From an uncultured Lachnospiraceae bacterium (GTDB taxonomy: Bacteria > Bacillota > Clostridia > Lachnospirales > Lachnospiraceae), in contig CAMRSM010000037.1 of NCBI GenBank assembly GCA_947053345.1, positions 1 through 32,951 of the forward strand: a stretch of DNA of 32,951 nt. Reading direction: 5' to 3'. Every line of letters begins with the position of its first letter. The stretch's first letter is position 1. Positions 23,890 to 31,590 of the stretch are shown here, piece after piece. The notes below the pieces were generated by a model. It did not search any database, was not told where the DNA came from, and worked only from the letters and a program-made list of their open reading frames with translations. The translations under genes and the position numbers were made by a program.

Positions 23890-24810
23890 CTATTTTTTAC
23901 TGCTATTTTCCGTCCACCAGCTTCCCGCGCCGATCATAGCCGCCCGATAAAAGATATCCGATCCGGCATCCCCGCTGAAAGAATGATCCAAAACGCGAGA
24001 TTTTATCTGGGGAAATAATTTTTCTGACAAACATTCCCTGCCGTTTCCCGCTGTGAAGATATCGGCAAGCGCGCTTTTTTTCTCTTCCAGAAAATCTGCC
24101 TTTTCCACGTTTCCTTCTGCAAGTTCCAATCCAATCATAAAGCAAAAGACGGATCTTAATGTCTGATACCCGGAAAACAAAAGGTATTCAAACATTTCAT
24201 TTGCCTGCTCTGTTTTTCCCTGCGCCTTGTACAATCTTGCCTGGAACATTTTTTTCATGGGATCATGATCCGAAAAATACTGCAAATATTCCTCCGCTTT
24301 TTCATAATCCTTTTTCCGGAAATAGAAACCAAACAAGGAGTCAGCGGCATGATGCTTTATCTCCTCCCTCCCATCACCCAATGCGATTTCATACCATGCA
24401 TTGATCTGGGCATCATATTTTTCGGGCTCCGCACATGTGCCGGTCAGCCTTCTTGCATCTAACACAACTGCAATCTGCCAGATCAGCATATTGCAGTTTG
24501 GAAATTCCTTCGTCCTTTCCACCGCCCACTCATATACCTGCTCATAATTTCTCGTCTCAAACATTTTATCCATCTGCCGGATGATCTCACGGATTTCCGG
24601 TGGTGTAAGTTCCTCCCGGAATGACATCAGAGTATCAAGTGAAATATGGAGCAATCTGGCAATCGGAGCCAACAGTTCAATATCCGGGTTCGAATTCCCC
24701 TTCTCCCATTTGTTGACTGCTGGGGTCGTCACACCCAGCCGGTTTGCCATTTCCTCCTGCGTCAGACCTGCTTCTTTTCTGTATTTCCGGATAACACTGC
24801 CGATATTCAT
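23890..24810 (-). CDS. XRE-family regulator with TPR-like C-terminus
   Basis: This 306-aa protein has an N-terminal helix-turn-helix (about 6-60: SVIRKYRKEAGLTQEEMANR, then VNKWEKGNSNPD). Helical hairpin repeats follow, resembling TPRs (about 75-240: YEQVYEWAVERTKEFPN, DYEKAEEYLQYF, KTEQANEMFEYLL). Regulators of this build often sense a peptide or partner through the repeats. It heads an operon with the receiver-like protein and an ABC exporter, from a promoter at 24853-24881, and is divergent from the two-component genes. The start follows GGAGG by seven nt. Confidence 0.88.
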   Translation of the reverse strand: MNIGSVIRKYRKEAGLTQEEMANRLGVTTPAVNKWEKGNSNPDIELLAPIARLLHISLDTLMSFREELTPPEIREIIRQMDKMFETRNYEQVYEWAVERTKEFPNCNMLIWQIAVVLDARRLTGTCAEPEKYDAQINAWYEIALGDGREEIKHHAADSLFGFYFRKKDYEKAEEYLQYFSDHDPMKKMFQARLYKAQGKTEQANEMFEYLLFSGYQTLRSVFCFMIGLELAEGNVEKADFLEEKKSALADIFTAGNGRECLSEKLFPQIKSRVLDHSFSGDAGSDIFYRAAMIGAGSWWTENSSKK

Positions 24811-24852
24811 TTACAAACCTCCATAATAATATCCAAAAGCTTTTGTAATGAA

Positions 24853-24881
24853 ATTATAGCAAAGATTGATATACCATACAA
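24853..24881 (-). promoter_or_regulatory. Promoter of the XRE-receiver-ABC operon
   Basis: On the minus strand TTGTAT (24881-24876), 17 nt, TATAAT (24858-24853), about 45 nt before the start codon. The rest of the divergent gap up to 25040 shows nothing clear. Confidence 0.7.
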
Positions 24882-25041
24882 TTGATTTCTTGTTAATTAC
24901 CCGTTAGTTTTTTTAACCGCCCGTAAAGCCATCAAAAGTCGGCATCCTTCCCTAAAGTTCCCATTGCTGCCGTACAGCAAAGGTCAAAGGACGCGGAGAA
25001 GCCAGCGGATCAAAGATGTAAAACCTCCCCGAAACAAAACG

Positions 25042-25064
25042 ATTTCATATTTCTTTCACATTGA
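25042..25064 (+). promoter_or_regulatory. Putative response-regulator box, copy 1
   Basis: A 23-bp sequence beginning ATTTCATA and ending ATTGA matches the site at 27115-27137 at 18 of 23 positions. It contains TTTCA twice, 11 bp apart, the spacing common for OmpR-family dimers. It ends 32 bp before the response-regulator start. The -10 box is unclear. Confidence 0.5.
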
Positions 25065-25096
25065 CATGGTAAGCTTAACACAAGGAGGTGCATTTT

Positions 25097-25762
25097 ATGG
25101 CAATATTACTTATTGTAGAAGATGATAAACGGACAAACGAAGCGATATGTGAATACTTAAAATCGGCAGGACATAAAATCATTCCCGCCTATGACGGAGC
25201 GGACGCATTGCAGACTTTTGGCGAGGGCGGTATTGACCTTGTTGTTTTAGATATTATGCTTCCCAAAATTACGGGGCTTGCCGTACTCCATGAAATACGC
25301 AAGAAAAGCGTTGTCCCTGTTCTTATGCTCACGGCTATTGAAGATGAATATACACAGGTAATGAGTTTTGATGAACAGGCAGACGACTATATTATAAAAC
25401 CGTTTTCTATGGTTCTGCTTGGCAGACGTGTCACCGCACTTTTGCGAAGAAGTGGGAAGGGTATTATATCCGACATAGCAACTTTCGGTGATGTAACCGT
25501 TGATTTTTCCGGCTATACGGCACATGACCAGAGCGGAAAAATTGATATTACTCCAAAAGAAATTGACTTACTGCGATTGCTTATGGAGCACAAAGGGCTG
25601 GTACTGACGCGCTCACAAATCCTTGATGATTTATGGGGTATGGATGCCCCGGTCATCGACAGAACGATTGATACCTACATCAAAAATCTGCGCAAAAAAC
25701 TGCGGCTTGACTGTATTGTGACGGTCAAAGGAATCGGTTATAAATACGAGGTACGGGCATGA
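25097..25762 (+). CDS. OmpR-family response regulator
   Basis: The 221-aa protein has a receiver domain with acidic pocket Glu8-Asp9-Asp10, phosphoacceptor Asp52 (VVLDIMLP), Thr79 and Lys101 (IIKPFS). A C-terminal winged helix follows (about 125-220: KEIDLLRLLMEHKGLVLTR, then TIDTYIKNLRKKL). The chosen ATG lies nine nt after AAGGAGG; a GTG three codons earlier would overlap the ribosome binding site. It is paired with a sensor kinase by a 4-nt overlap and probably controls the ABC transporter at 27193-29278. Confidence 0.95.
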   Translation: MAILLIVEDDKRTNEAICEYLKSAGHKIIPAYDGADALQTFGEGGIDLVVLDIMLPKITGLAVLHEIRKKSVVPVLMLTAIEDEYTQVMSFDEQADDYIIKPFSMVLLGRRVTALLRRSGKGIISDIATFGDVTVDFSGYTAHDQSGKIDITPKEIDLLRLLMEHKGLVLTRSQILDDLWGMDAPVIDRTIDTYIKNLRKKLRLDCIVTVKGIGYKYEVRA

Positions 25763-26868
25763 AAAAACTAAAACTATTTCCCAAAACCTTTTTTTACACA
25801 TTGACGATCATGATATTTGTGATTGTGACCGCCCATATTCTGATTTATCTGCTTGCACCCAAAATGGGCATTGTAATTTCTACAACGGATCATATTGCCG
25901 AGGAAATCACAGTCAGTATTCGTGAAGAGAAAATAGTTATGCAAGCGATACAAAAGGCTTTGCCGGTTTCAATCCTTTGTAGCCTGGTAATTTCCGTTAT
26001 GTGTTCTCTCCTGTTTTCTAAAGCGATTGTTGCCCCCATTGAGAGAATTTCCGCCTCTACGGAACGAATGATGAAATTAGATCGGGCGGCAGCCTGTGCC
26101 GTTCATTCAAAAGATGAAATCGGATTGCTGGCACAAAACGTCAATAATATGTATTCAAATCTCCTGTCTACCATTGAGCATTTGGAACAGGAAAAAGACC
26201 GGGTTAGTGAAATGGAACGGGCAAAAGTGGACTTTCTGCGGGCTGCATCCCATGAATTAAAAACTCCTGTAACTGCCCTGAACGCAACCCTTGAAAATAT
26301 GATTTTAGGTGTGGGAAAGTACCAGGACTATGCAACATATCTACCGGAATGCAAAGATATCGTTGAACGGCTTTCTAAGATGATACATGAATTTTTGGAA
26401 ACCTCCAGACGAAATGGCATTACAGAGCAGCCTACGACTGTTGATCTAACGGAATTGCTTGAAGAATTGTGTGAACCGTACCAGCTAATCGCAGCGGCAC
26501 ATAATATCTCTTTTTTTCTTGATTTGCCAGAAACTTTTACCGTGACGCTTCCGGTCAGTTCATTCAGTAAAGCGGTATCTAACGTTCTTGCCAATGCTGT
26601 TGCCTATACCGAAGCAGGAAAGACGGTTGCCGTCTTTATGGACGGGCGCAGCCTTATGGTTGAAAATGAGTGCGTCCCTATCCAAAGCAGCGAAATTCCC
26701 CGCCTGTTTGAGCCTTTCTATCGCCCCGACTTTTCCAGAAACCGTGAGAGTGGCGGCAATGGGTTAGGGCTTTATATTGTGGATGAACTCTTAAATGCAA
26801 TAAATATTTCCTATTCTTTTGTTCCTATGAAAAATCCACCGGGAATGTGTTTTACATTCCGATTTTAG
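25759..26868 (+). CDS. Sensor histidine kinase
   Basis: This 369-aa kinase has two membrane helices (about 12-33 and 68-88) with a short external loop of about 35 residues. A HAMP-like linker, the dimerisation helix with His165 in ASHELKTP, and a HATPase domain with N-box NAVAYTEAG and G-boxes ending GGNGLGLYIV follow. The small sensing loop resembles kinases that monitor an associated transporter rather than bind a ligand directly; that is inference. Its ATG overlaps the regulator's stop (ATGA). Transcription probably ends at 26875-26939. Confidence 0.95.
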   Translation: MKKLKLFPKTFFYTLTIMIFVIVTAHILIYLLAPKMGIVISTTDHIAEEITVSIREEKIVMQAIQKALPVSILCSLVISVMCSLLFSKAIVAPIERISASTERMMKLDRAAACAVHSKDEIGLLAQNVNNMYSNLLSTIEHLEQEKDRVSEMERAKVDFLRAASHELKTPVTALNATLENMILGVGKYQDYATYLPECKDIVERLSKMIHEFLETSRRNGITEQPTTVDLTELLEELCEPYQLIAAAHNISFFLDLPETFTVTLPVSSFSKAVSNVLANAVAYTEAGKTVAVFMDGRSLMVENECVPIQSSEIPRLFEPFYRPDFSRNRESGGNGLGLYIVDELLNAINISYSFVPMKNPPGMCFTFRF

Positions 26869-26874
26869 ACTATC

Positions 26875-26939
26875 AAAAAAGTCCCACCCCCGCGCTTCTA
26901 AGTCGTAAAGACGAAAGCAGCAGGTAAGGGGACTTTTTT
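26875..26939 (+). terminator. Terminator after the sensor kinase gene
   Basis: AAAAAAGTCCC (26875-26885) pairs perfectly with GGGACTTTTTT (26929-26939). The large loop contains a small CGT/ACG hairpin. It starts six bp after the kinase stop. Confidence 0.7.
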
Positions 26940-27034
26940 GTGTCAGGTGGGGGAAGCCACAGCGAACAAGTTGCGATAGCAGCGTAAGGATATGAGCAGT
27001 AGCGGAACGGATTTAGAAATTCCTTTGACGCACG

Positions 27035-27089
27035 AAAAAACTTGCCTTACCAGAGAGTTTTAAAAACTTTCCGGTAAGGGAAGTTTTTT
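27035..27089 (+). terminator. Second hairpin, related to the first
   Basis: A 17-nt arm (27035-27051) pairs with 27073-27089 with one mismatch, ending in six T. The right arm matches that of the upstream hairpin at 15 of 17 positions (GGTAAGGGGACTTTTTT at 26923 against GGTAAGGGAAGTTTTTT here), suggesting a duplicated element. Confidence 0.6.
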
Positions 27090-27114
27090 CATAATTTGCT
27101 TAAATTCCATATCT

Positions 27115-27137
27115 ATTTCATACTCATTCCATATTGA
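27115..27137 (+). promoter_or_regulatory. Putative response-regulator box, copy 2
   Basis: This matches the site before the response-regulator gene at 18 of 23 positions and lies 55 bp before the permease start. In both copies TTTCAT is followed 21 nt later by a T-A-rich hexamer (TATTCT here) that might be the -10. Confidence 0.5.
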
Positions 27138-27192
27138 AGGGCTATTCTATGGGAGCGTTCAGAAGAACAGCTTATCAATGGAGGTATAAAAA

Positions 27193-28626
27193 ATGAGTAT
27201 TATCAAAAGGGCGTTTTTATACGCCGCACGAAAACGGGAGAAAACAATTCTCCTGTTCGCCATACTGCTAATTATGGCAACCTTTGTTTTAACGGGGCTT
27301 TCCATTTGGAAAGCTTCGGAAGCTGCACAGCTTAATCTTCGGCAGAGCCTGGGTGGTAAATTTGATATTTATGTAGATTGGGAAAACAGCCCCTATGTGG
27401 TTAAAGAAATTATTAAGGACAACGAGTTTGACGAAGAAACAGGAAAGACCAGCAACAGCTTTCTTATTTATTCTACCGTGCAGCTTACGCCGGAGGAAAT
27501 TGCAGCGATCAACAGTGTCCCCGGTGTCAAATATTCCAGCGCAAGATATGACGTTCTTGCCCGTTTTGATAATCTTTCGTTGTTCCCCGGAACAGTTTCT
27601 GTCGCGGAGAATCTGCAACACAGAACAAAAGTATTTGGTGTCTGCGGCACAGAAACCGATGAACTATTCACCACCGGCACGCTGACGCTGACAGAAGGAC
27701 GGCACATTACTTCCGAAGATCAATCCGTGGCGATTATCAGCGGGGATTTGGCAGAAAAAAATGAGTTGCACATTGGGGACTATATCACAACCCATATTTA
27801 CAACCCCGAAGATGATGATTTTACCGGGGAAGAAATGCAAGTGCAGATTATCGGACTGTTTACCCCCAATGTGACAGAGCAATTAGGGGAAACTGTTACA
27901 ATTTTTGACAAAATCCAAAATCGTATTTTTATCGATTTGCAAACATCAATTAAGATGAATAACGACAAAATCAATTATGGCTTTTCGGCCGTCAATGTCA
28001 CCATAGACGACCCGCAGAATATGGAACAGGTAGTGTCCGCTGTAAAAAAACTGTCCGTAATTGACTGGAACGCTTTTACCATCGAGATCGACAATGAAGT
28101 TTACGAAAAGGCAGCCGCGCCGCTGGCTACATTGAATGAACTAGTTGTTGCCCTGCTGGTCGTTATTATCGTTGTTAGTGCAATTATACTTGCTTTGGTC
28201 TTGACCCTCTGGACAAAAACCCGTGTCCATGAGATCGGAGTATTCCTGTCCGTGGGTATTTGGAAGTCGGCTATCATTGGACAATACTTGACAGAAGTGC
28301 TTCTGATTGCCGTCTTTGCCTTTGGACTTTCCTATTTTACAAGCAATGCCGTTGCGGGGCAGATCGGCAATCACTTGTTGGAACAAAGTTTACAGGTCGA
28401 GCAGGAAGATAATAGCGGCTCCACGCCTGCCGCCGTCGATGTGGGCGCAGATACCCTTATCCAAAAGCCTTTACCGACAGAAAACGGTATTCAAGTTTCC
28501 GTTGAGCCAGATAGTCTTGCCCTGCTCTATCTGATTGGATTTGCTATTATTATCGTGGCGGTCAGCATATCGTCTATTACAGTTATGCGCTTAAATCCGC
28601 GGGAAATTTTATCTAAAATGAGTTAA
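27193..28626 (+). CDS. FtsX-like ABC permease
   Basis: This 477-aa protein has one N-terminal helix (about 19-37), a large external domain (about 40-315, MacB-like periplasmic type) and three C-terminal helices (about 317-339, 364-382, 444-463), the four-helix plan of a single FtsX unit. The NPREIL end is typical of MacB/FtsX permeases. It has GGAGG before its start, lies 13 bp before the ATPase gene and is preceded by the shared 23-bp box. With the ATPase and the two-component system it resembles peptide-antibiotic sensing and resistance modules, though shorter than BceB. Function in drug or peptide removal is inference. Confidence 0.9.
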   Translation: MSIIKRAFLYAARKREKTILLFAILLIMATFVLTGLSIWKASEAAQLNLRQSLGGKFDIYVDWENSPYVVKEIIKDNEFDEETGKTSNSFLIYSTVQLTPEEIAAINSVPGVKYSSARYDVLARFDNLSLFPGTVSVAENLQHRTKVFGVCGTETDELFTTGTLTLTEGRHITSEDQSVAIISGDLAEKNELHIGDYITTHIYNPEDDDFTGEEMQVQIIGLFTPNVTEQLGETVTIFDKIQNRIFIDLQTSIKMNNDKINYGFSAVNVTIDDPQNMEQVVSAVKKLSVIDWNAFTIEIDNEVYEKAAAPLATLNELVVALLVVIIVVSAIILALVLTLWTKTRVHEIGVFLSVGIWKSAIIGQYLTEVLLIAVFAFGLSYFTSNAVAGQIGNHLLEQSLQVEQEDNSGSTPAAVDVGADTLIQKPLPTENGIQVSVEPDSLALLYLIGFAIIIVAVSISSITVMRLNPREILSKMS

Positions 28627-28639
28627 AGGAGGAACAATT

Positions 28640-29278
28640 ATGCCAACATTGAAGTTGCAAAATATTTCCTATTCCTACGAAAAGGGAAAATCTATCTTAT
28701 CAAACATAAGCGCAGAGCTGGAAGCGGGAAAATTGTACGCCGTCCTTGGTCCGTCCGGATCGGGCAAGACAACGCTATTGTCCCTCTTGGGGGGACTTGA
28801 TGCACCAACCAAAGGCGAGGTGCTATTTGACGGCGAGAACATTGCGGCAAAAGGATTGGAATATCACCGCAGAAACCATATTTCGCTGATTTTCCAGAGC
28901 TATAATCTGATTGACTACATGACACCGATTGAGAATGTAAAACTAACGGCAAAACAAGATGCAGTGCCTATTTTGGAGCGCCTGGGATTGAAAAAAGAGG
29001 AAATATCGCGGAATGTACTGAAATTGTCCGGCGGTCAACAGCAGCGCGTAGCGATTGCGCGGGCATTAGCGTCTGATCAACCGGTTATTCTTGCGGATGA
29101 GCCAACCGGGAACTTAGACGAAGATACCGCCATGGAAATCACAGCGGTTTTGAAAGAAAGCGCACATACCTTTGGGAAATGCGTTGTAGTAGTGACGCAC
29201 TCCGGCGAGGTAGCCAAACAGGCAGATGTGGTGCTGGAAATTAAAAGGGGACATTTGAAAGAGAGGAATATGCAATGA
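28640..29278 (+). CDS. ABC transporter ATP-binding protein (LolD/MacB type)
   Basis: The 212-aa ATPase has Walker A GPSGSGKT (37-44), signature LSGGQ (129-133), Walker B VILADEPTGNLD (149-160) and switch histidine in VVTHS. The LADEPTGNLD form and lack of a C-terminal domain are typical of MacB/LolD ATPases that work with FtsX-type permeases. The ribosome binding site is AAAGGAGG. It is in an operon with the permease upstream and overlaps a tiny secreted-peptide ORF by 4 nt. Confidence 0.95.
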   Translation: MPTLKLQNISYSYEKGKSILSNISAELEAGKLYAVLGPSGSGKTTLLSLLGGLDAPTKGEVLFDGENIAAKGLEYHRRNHISLIFQSYNLIDYMTPIENVKLTAKQDAVPILERLGLKKEEISRNVLKLSGGQQQRVAIARALASDQPVILADEPTGNLDEDTAMEITAVLKESAHTFGKCVVVVTHSGEVAKQADVVLEIKRGHLKERNMQ

Positions 29279-29388
29279 AGAAATTAGTAATCACTTTGGC
29301 TTGTATGCTGATATGTTTCAGTTTATTTTCCGGCACGACGGCAACCATTCATCATGGTAAAAAGTACCGGATAATTTTTAGCCTGTAA
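29275..29388 (+). CDS. Small ORF with signal-peptide-like N-terminus
   Basis: The 37-aa product begins MKKLVITLACMLICFSLFSG, a typical Sec signal shape, followed by TTATIHHGKKYRIIFSL. Its ATG overlaps the ATPase stop (ATGA) after AGAGAGGAAT, so it should be translated with the operon. After its TAA the same frame stays open through GYKGAALTTAMNPDEEEAHR, so it may instead be the remains of a longer exported protein or a junction with other DNA. I do not recognise a family. Confidence 0.45.
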   Translation: MKKLVITLACMLICFSLFSGTTATIHHGKKYRIIFSL

Positions 29389-29455
29389 GGCTATAAAGGC
29401 GCGGCGTTGACTACGGCAATGAACCCTGACGAAGAAGAAGCGCACCGACACAGAC

Positions 29456-29491
29456 AAGGGGCGAAGCCAAAAAACAGGCTTAAGCCCCTTT
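29456..29491 (+). terminator. Terminator of the FtsX-ABC operon
   Basis: AAGGGGC pairs with GCCCCTT, and inside it AAGCC pairs with GGCTT after one mismatch, around an A-rich loop. Only three T follow, so efficiency is uncertain. Confidence 0.5.
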
Positions 29492-29512
29492 CCATCAACT
29501 TACATGTGTCAT

Positions 29513-29542
29513 GTTACATTTTATATCTTTACAAAATGTAAC
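29513..29542 (-). terminator. Hairpin after metG
   Basis: GTTACATTTT (29513-29522) and AAAATGTAAC (29533-29542) are perfect 10-bp inverted repeats, five bp past the metG stop on the minus strand. Symmetry allows use from either convergent operon. Confidence 0.55.
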
Positions 29543-29547
29543 GCAGT

Positions 29548-31170
29548 TCAATCCTTCCATTTTTTCGTTTCAATTTCAATCACTTTTTTATCAATTCTTT
29601 GAAACAATATTTCTATTTCCGGCAGGCAATAGTCGCCAGAAACCGACTGCCTTTCCCATTCGGCGCTTACATTTAACCACTTTATCACCTTCTCTGATGA
29701 AAATGGCAAAAACGGTAAGAGCAGTACAGCCAGATTTGCAATGATCTGGACGCACCGATACAGTGTATGGCTGCAGGCTGCTATATCCGTATTCCGCGTG
29801 ACCCAGGGTTGTTCCGTATCAAAAAATTTGTTTGCATTCCTCACAAATTCAAATATTTCATTCATTGCATCCTTGAAGCAGCCGCTTTCAATAAGTTTTC
29901 CGGCCACAGCATACAAATCATCAATCCGTTTGTTCGTATCACGGTCGTCTTCTCCCCGCGGCACCACCCCGCCAAAATATTTTTGAATAAATGCTAATGT
30001 ACGGTTCACAAAGTTTCCGTATGCCCCGAGCAGCTCTCCATTATGGCTATGAACGTATTCTCTCCACGAAAAATCCGCATCCTTCTTTTCGGGGCCATTT
30101 GCAATGAAAAAGTAGCGGATCGAATCCGCCTCGTAAGAACTCAGCAAGTCCTTCACCCATATCGCATAATTGTGGCTGGTAGATATTTTTTTCCCTTCCA
30201 GGGTCAGGTATTCACTTGATATGATTTGGTCGGGTAAATGCCACCCCTCATTGTTTCCCAGCAAAAGTGCCGGTAAGATGATTGTATGGAACGGAATATT
30301 GTCTTTTCCGTGCACATAATAATGTTTTGCCTCTTTTCCCCACAGAGCGCAAAAATCACCGTTCCGTGCGTCGGCAGCCATTTTGCTTGCGGACAGATAT
30401 CCTAACACATTTTCTGCCCATATATAAATTGTTTTATTTTCATAGCCCTTTCTCGGAACCTCGATTCCCCATTCCAGGTCTCTGGTCAATGCACGATCCC
30501 TGAGTCCTTCGCTTATATATCGGTTTGTAAATGCAATGGCATTTTTTCTCCACTCCGGATGTCCGTCGACCAACTGCTTTAATTCTTTTTGCAATTTTGA
30601 TATGGCAATATACAGGTGTTTTGATTTCCGGAAGCCTATCGCTTTCCCGCAGACAGCGCATACAGGTTCCACAAGAGCTTCCGGTTCAAGAACCATGCCG
30701 CAGGCATCGCACTGATCCCCCCTGGCATCTTGCCCGCATTTTGGACATTTTCCCAATACAAAACGATCTGCCAGAAAAGTATCACAGCTTTCACAAAAAA
30801 CCTGTTCCGCTTCCTTTTCATAGACATACGGACTTTCGTATAGCTTTTTATGAAATTCCCTTACAAAATCCTTATGCTCTTTTGCGGATGTTTTCGTATA
30901 CACATCAAAACTAAAACCTAATTTTTCAAAACATTCCGAAAATTCCTCATGATAATGACTGCTCACCTCGTGCGGTGTTCTATTTTCCTGCTTTGCGCGG
31001 ATCGCCACGGGTGTTCCATGACAATCACTTCCTGATACAAAATACACATTGTCGCCGGCAGCCCTGTGATACCGGGCTAATAGATCTCCGGGCAATAGAC
31101 TGGCAATATGCCCGATGTGCAATGATCCGTTTGCATACGGCCATGCTCCGCCGATCAAAATATTCCTCAT
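29548..31170 (-). CDS. metG: Methionyl-tRNA synthetase, compact zinc-knuckle type
   Basis: This class I synthetase charges tRNA-Met. The 540-aa protein has HIGH at 18-21, a connective domain with four Cys-X2-Cys knuckles (126/129, 142/145, 154/157, 171/174) that can bind two zinc ions, and KISTS at 328-332 in place of KMSKS. It ends after the anticodon-binding helices without the C-terminal EMAP-like dimerisation domain of many bacterial MetRS. Two zinc sites and a KxSTS loop recall archaeal-like MetRS and the second MetRS (MetS2) linked to synthetase-inhibitor resistance; that comparison is from memory. Expression is under a Met T-box at 31246-31540. GAGGG precedes the start. Confidence 0.95.
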   Translation of the reverse strand: MRNILIGGAWPYANGSLHIGHIASLLPGDLLARYHRAAGDNVYFVSGSDCHGTPVAIRAKQENRTPHEVSSHYHEEFSECFEKLGFSFDVYTKTSAKEHKDFVREFHKKLYESPYVYEKEAEQVFCESCDTFLADRFVLGKCPKCGQDARGDQCDACGMVLEPEALVEPVCAVCGKAIGFRKSKHLYIAISKLQKELKQLVDGHPEWRKNAIAFTNRYISEGLRDRALTRDLEWGIEVPRKGYENKTIYIWAENVLGYLSASKMAADARNGDFCALWGKEAKHYYVHGKDNIPFHTIILPALLLGNNEGWHLPDQIISSEYLTLEGKKISTSHNYAIWVKDLLSSYEADSIRYFFIANGPEKKDADFSWREYVHSHNGELLGAYGNFVNRTLAFIQKYFGGVVPRGEDDRDTNKRIDDLYAVAGKLIESGCFKDAMNEIFEFVRNANKFFDTEQPWVTRNTDIAACSHTLYRCVQIIANLAVLLLPFLPFSSEKVIKWLNVSAEWERQSVSGDYCLPEIEILFQRIDKKVIEIETKKWKD

Positions 31171-31245
31171 TTTACATCCCTCATTTCTAAATTTGTAGTG
31201 ATAACTTTGTTACGAATCGCACAGTTTATCCTTTTTTCTGCAATA

Positions 31246-31286
31246 AAAAACCCTCCTCCCTGAAAAATATGTTTTTCCGGGACGAG
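31246..31286 (-). terminator. T-box terminator before metG
   Basis: On the minus strand CTCGTCCCGGAAAAA pairs, with two mismatches, with TTTTTCAGGGAGGAG and is followed by GGTTTTTT. Uncharged tRNA binding to the T-box should favour the competing antiterminator. Confidence 0.85.
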
Positions 31287-31540
31287 AGCATACGCTTCGT
31301 GTTACCACCCAAAATTCACCTGCACCTCACGATACAGGCCTTATCAACTACGGACGAGAAATGATTCGTCGATAGTCTATCACTATAACGGGTGCACCCG
31401 TCGTAACCTTGGCATGACAGCTTCGGTACGCGGCTCCGAGACCATTTTCCGCAGTTCCTTCTGTGCCTGCTCTCACCCCTTCAGGCTCTCTGTAACATAT
31501 CTAACTGCATACTCTTCTCTTCACAGCCTTTGATGTTCCT
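31287..31540 (-). ncRNA. T-box riboswitch (tRNA-Met sensing)
   Basis: On the minus strand the hallmark GGGTGGTAACACG lies at 31310-31298, just before the terminator. A long Stem I region lies upstream, with GGTGAGAGCAGGCAC and, near its 3' side, GCGGAAAATGGTCTCGG. The ATG at 31445-31443 fits the specifier position and is the Met codon, matching the metG gene it controls. In this class uncharged tRNA pairs with the specifier and with the T-box bulge to prevent termination. Stem boundaries are approximate. Confidence 0.88.
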
Positions 31541-31546
31541 AATCTA

Positions 31547-31575
31547 GTTATACAACAAATGAATCCTTTTGTCAA
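31547..31575 (-). promoter_or_regulatory. Promoter of T-box-metG
   Basis: On the minus strand TTGACA (31575-31570), 17 nt, TATAAC (31552-31547), just upstream of the T-box. Confidence 0.8.
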
Positions 31576-31590
31576 TAAAATTCCCGGATG

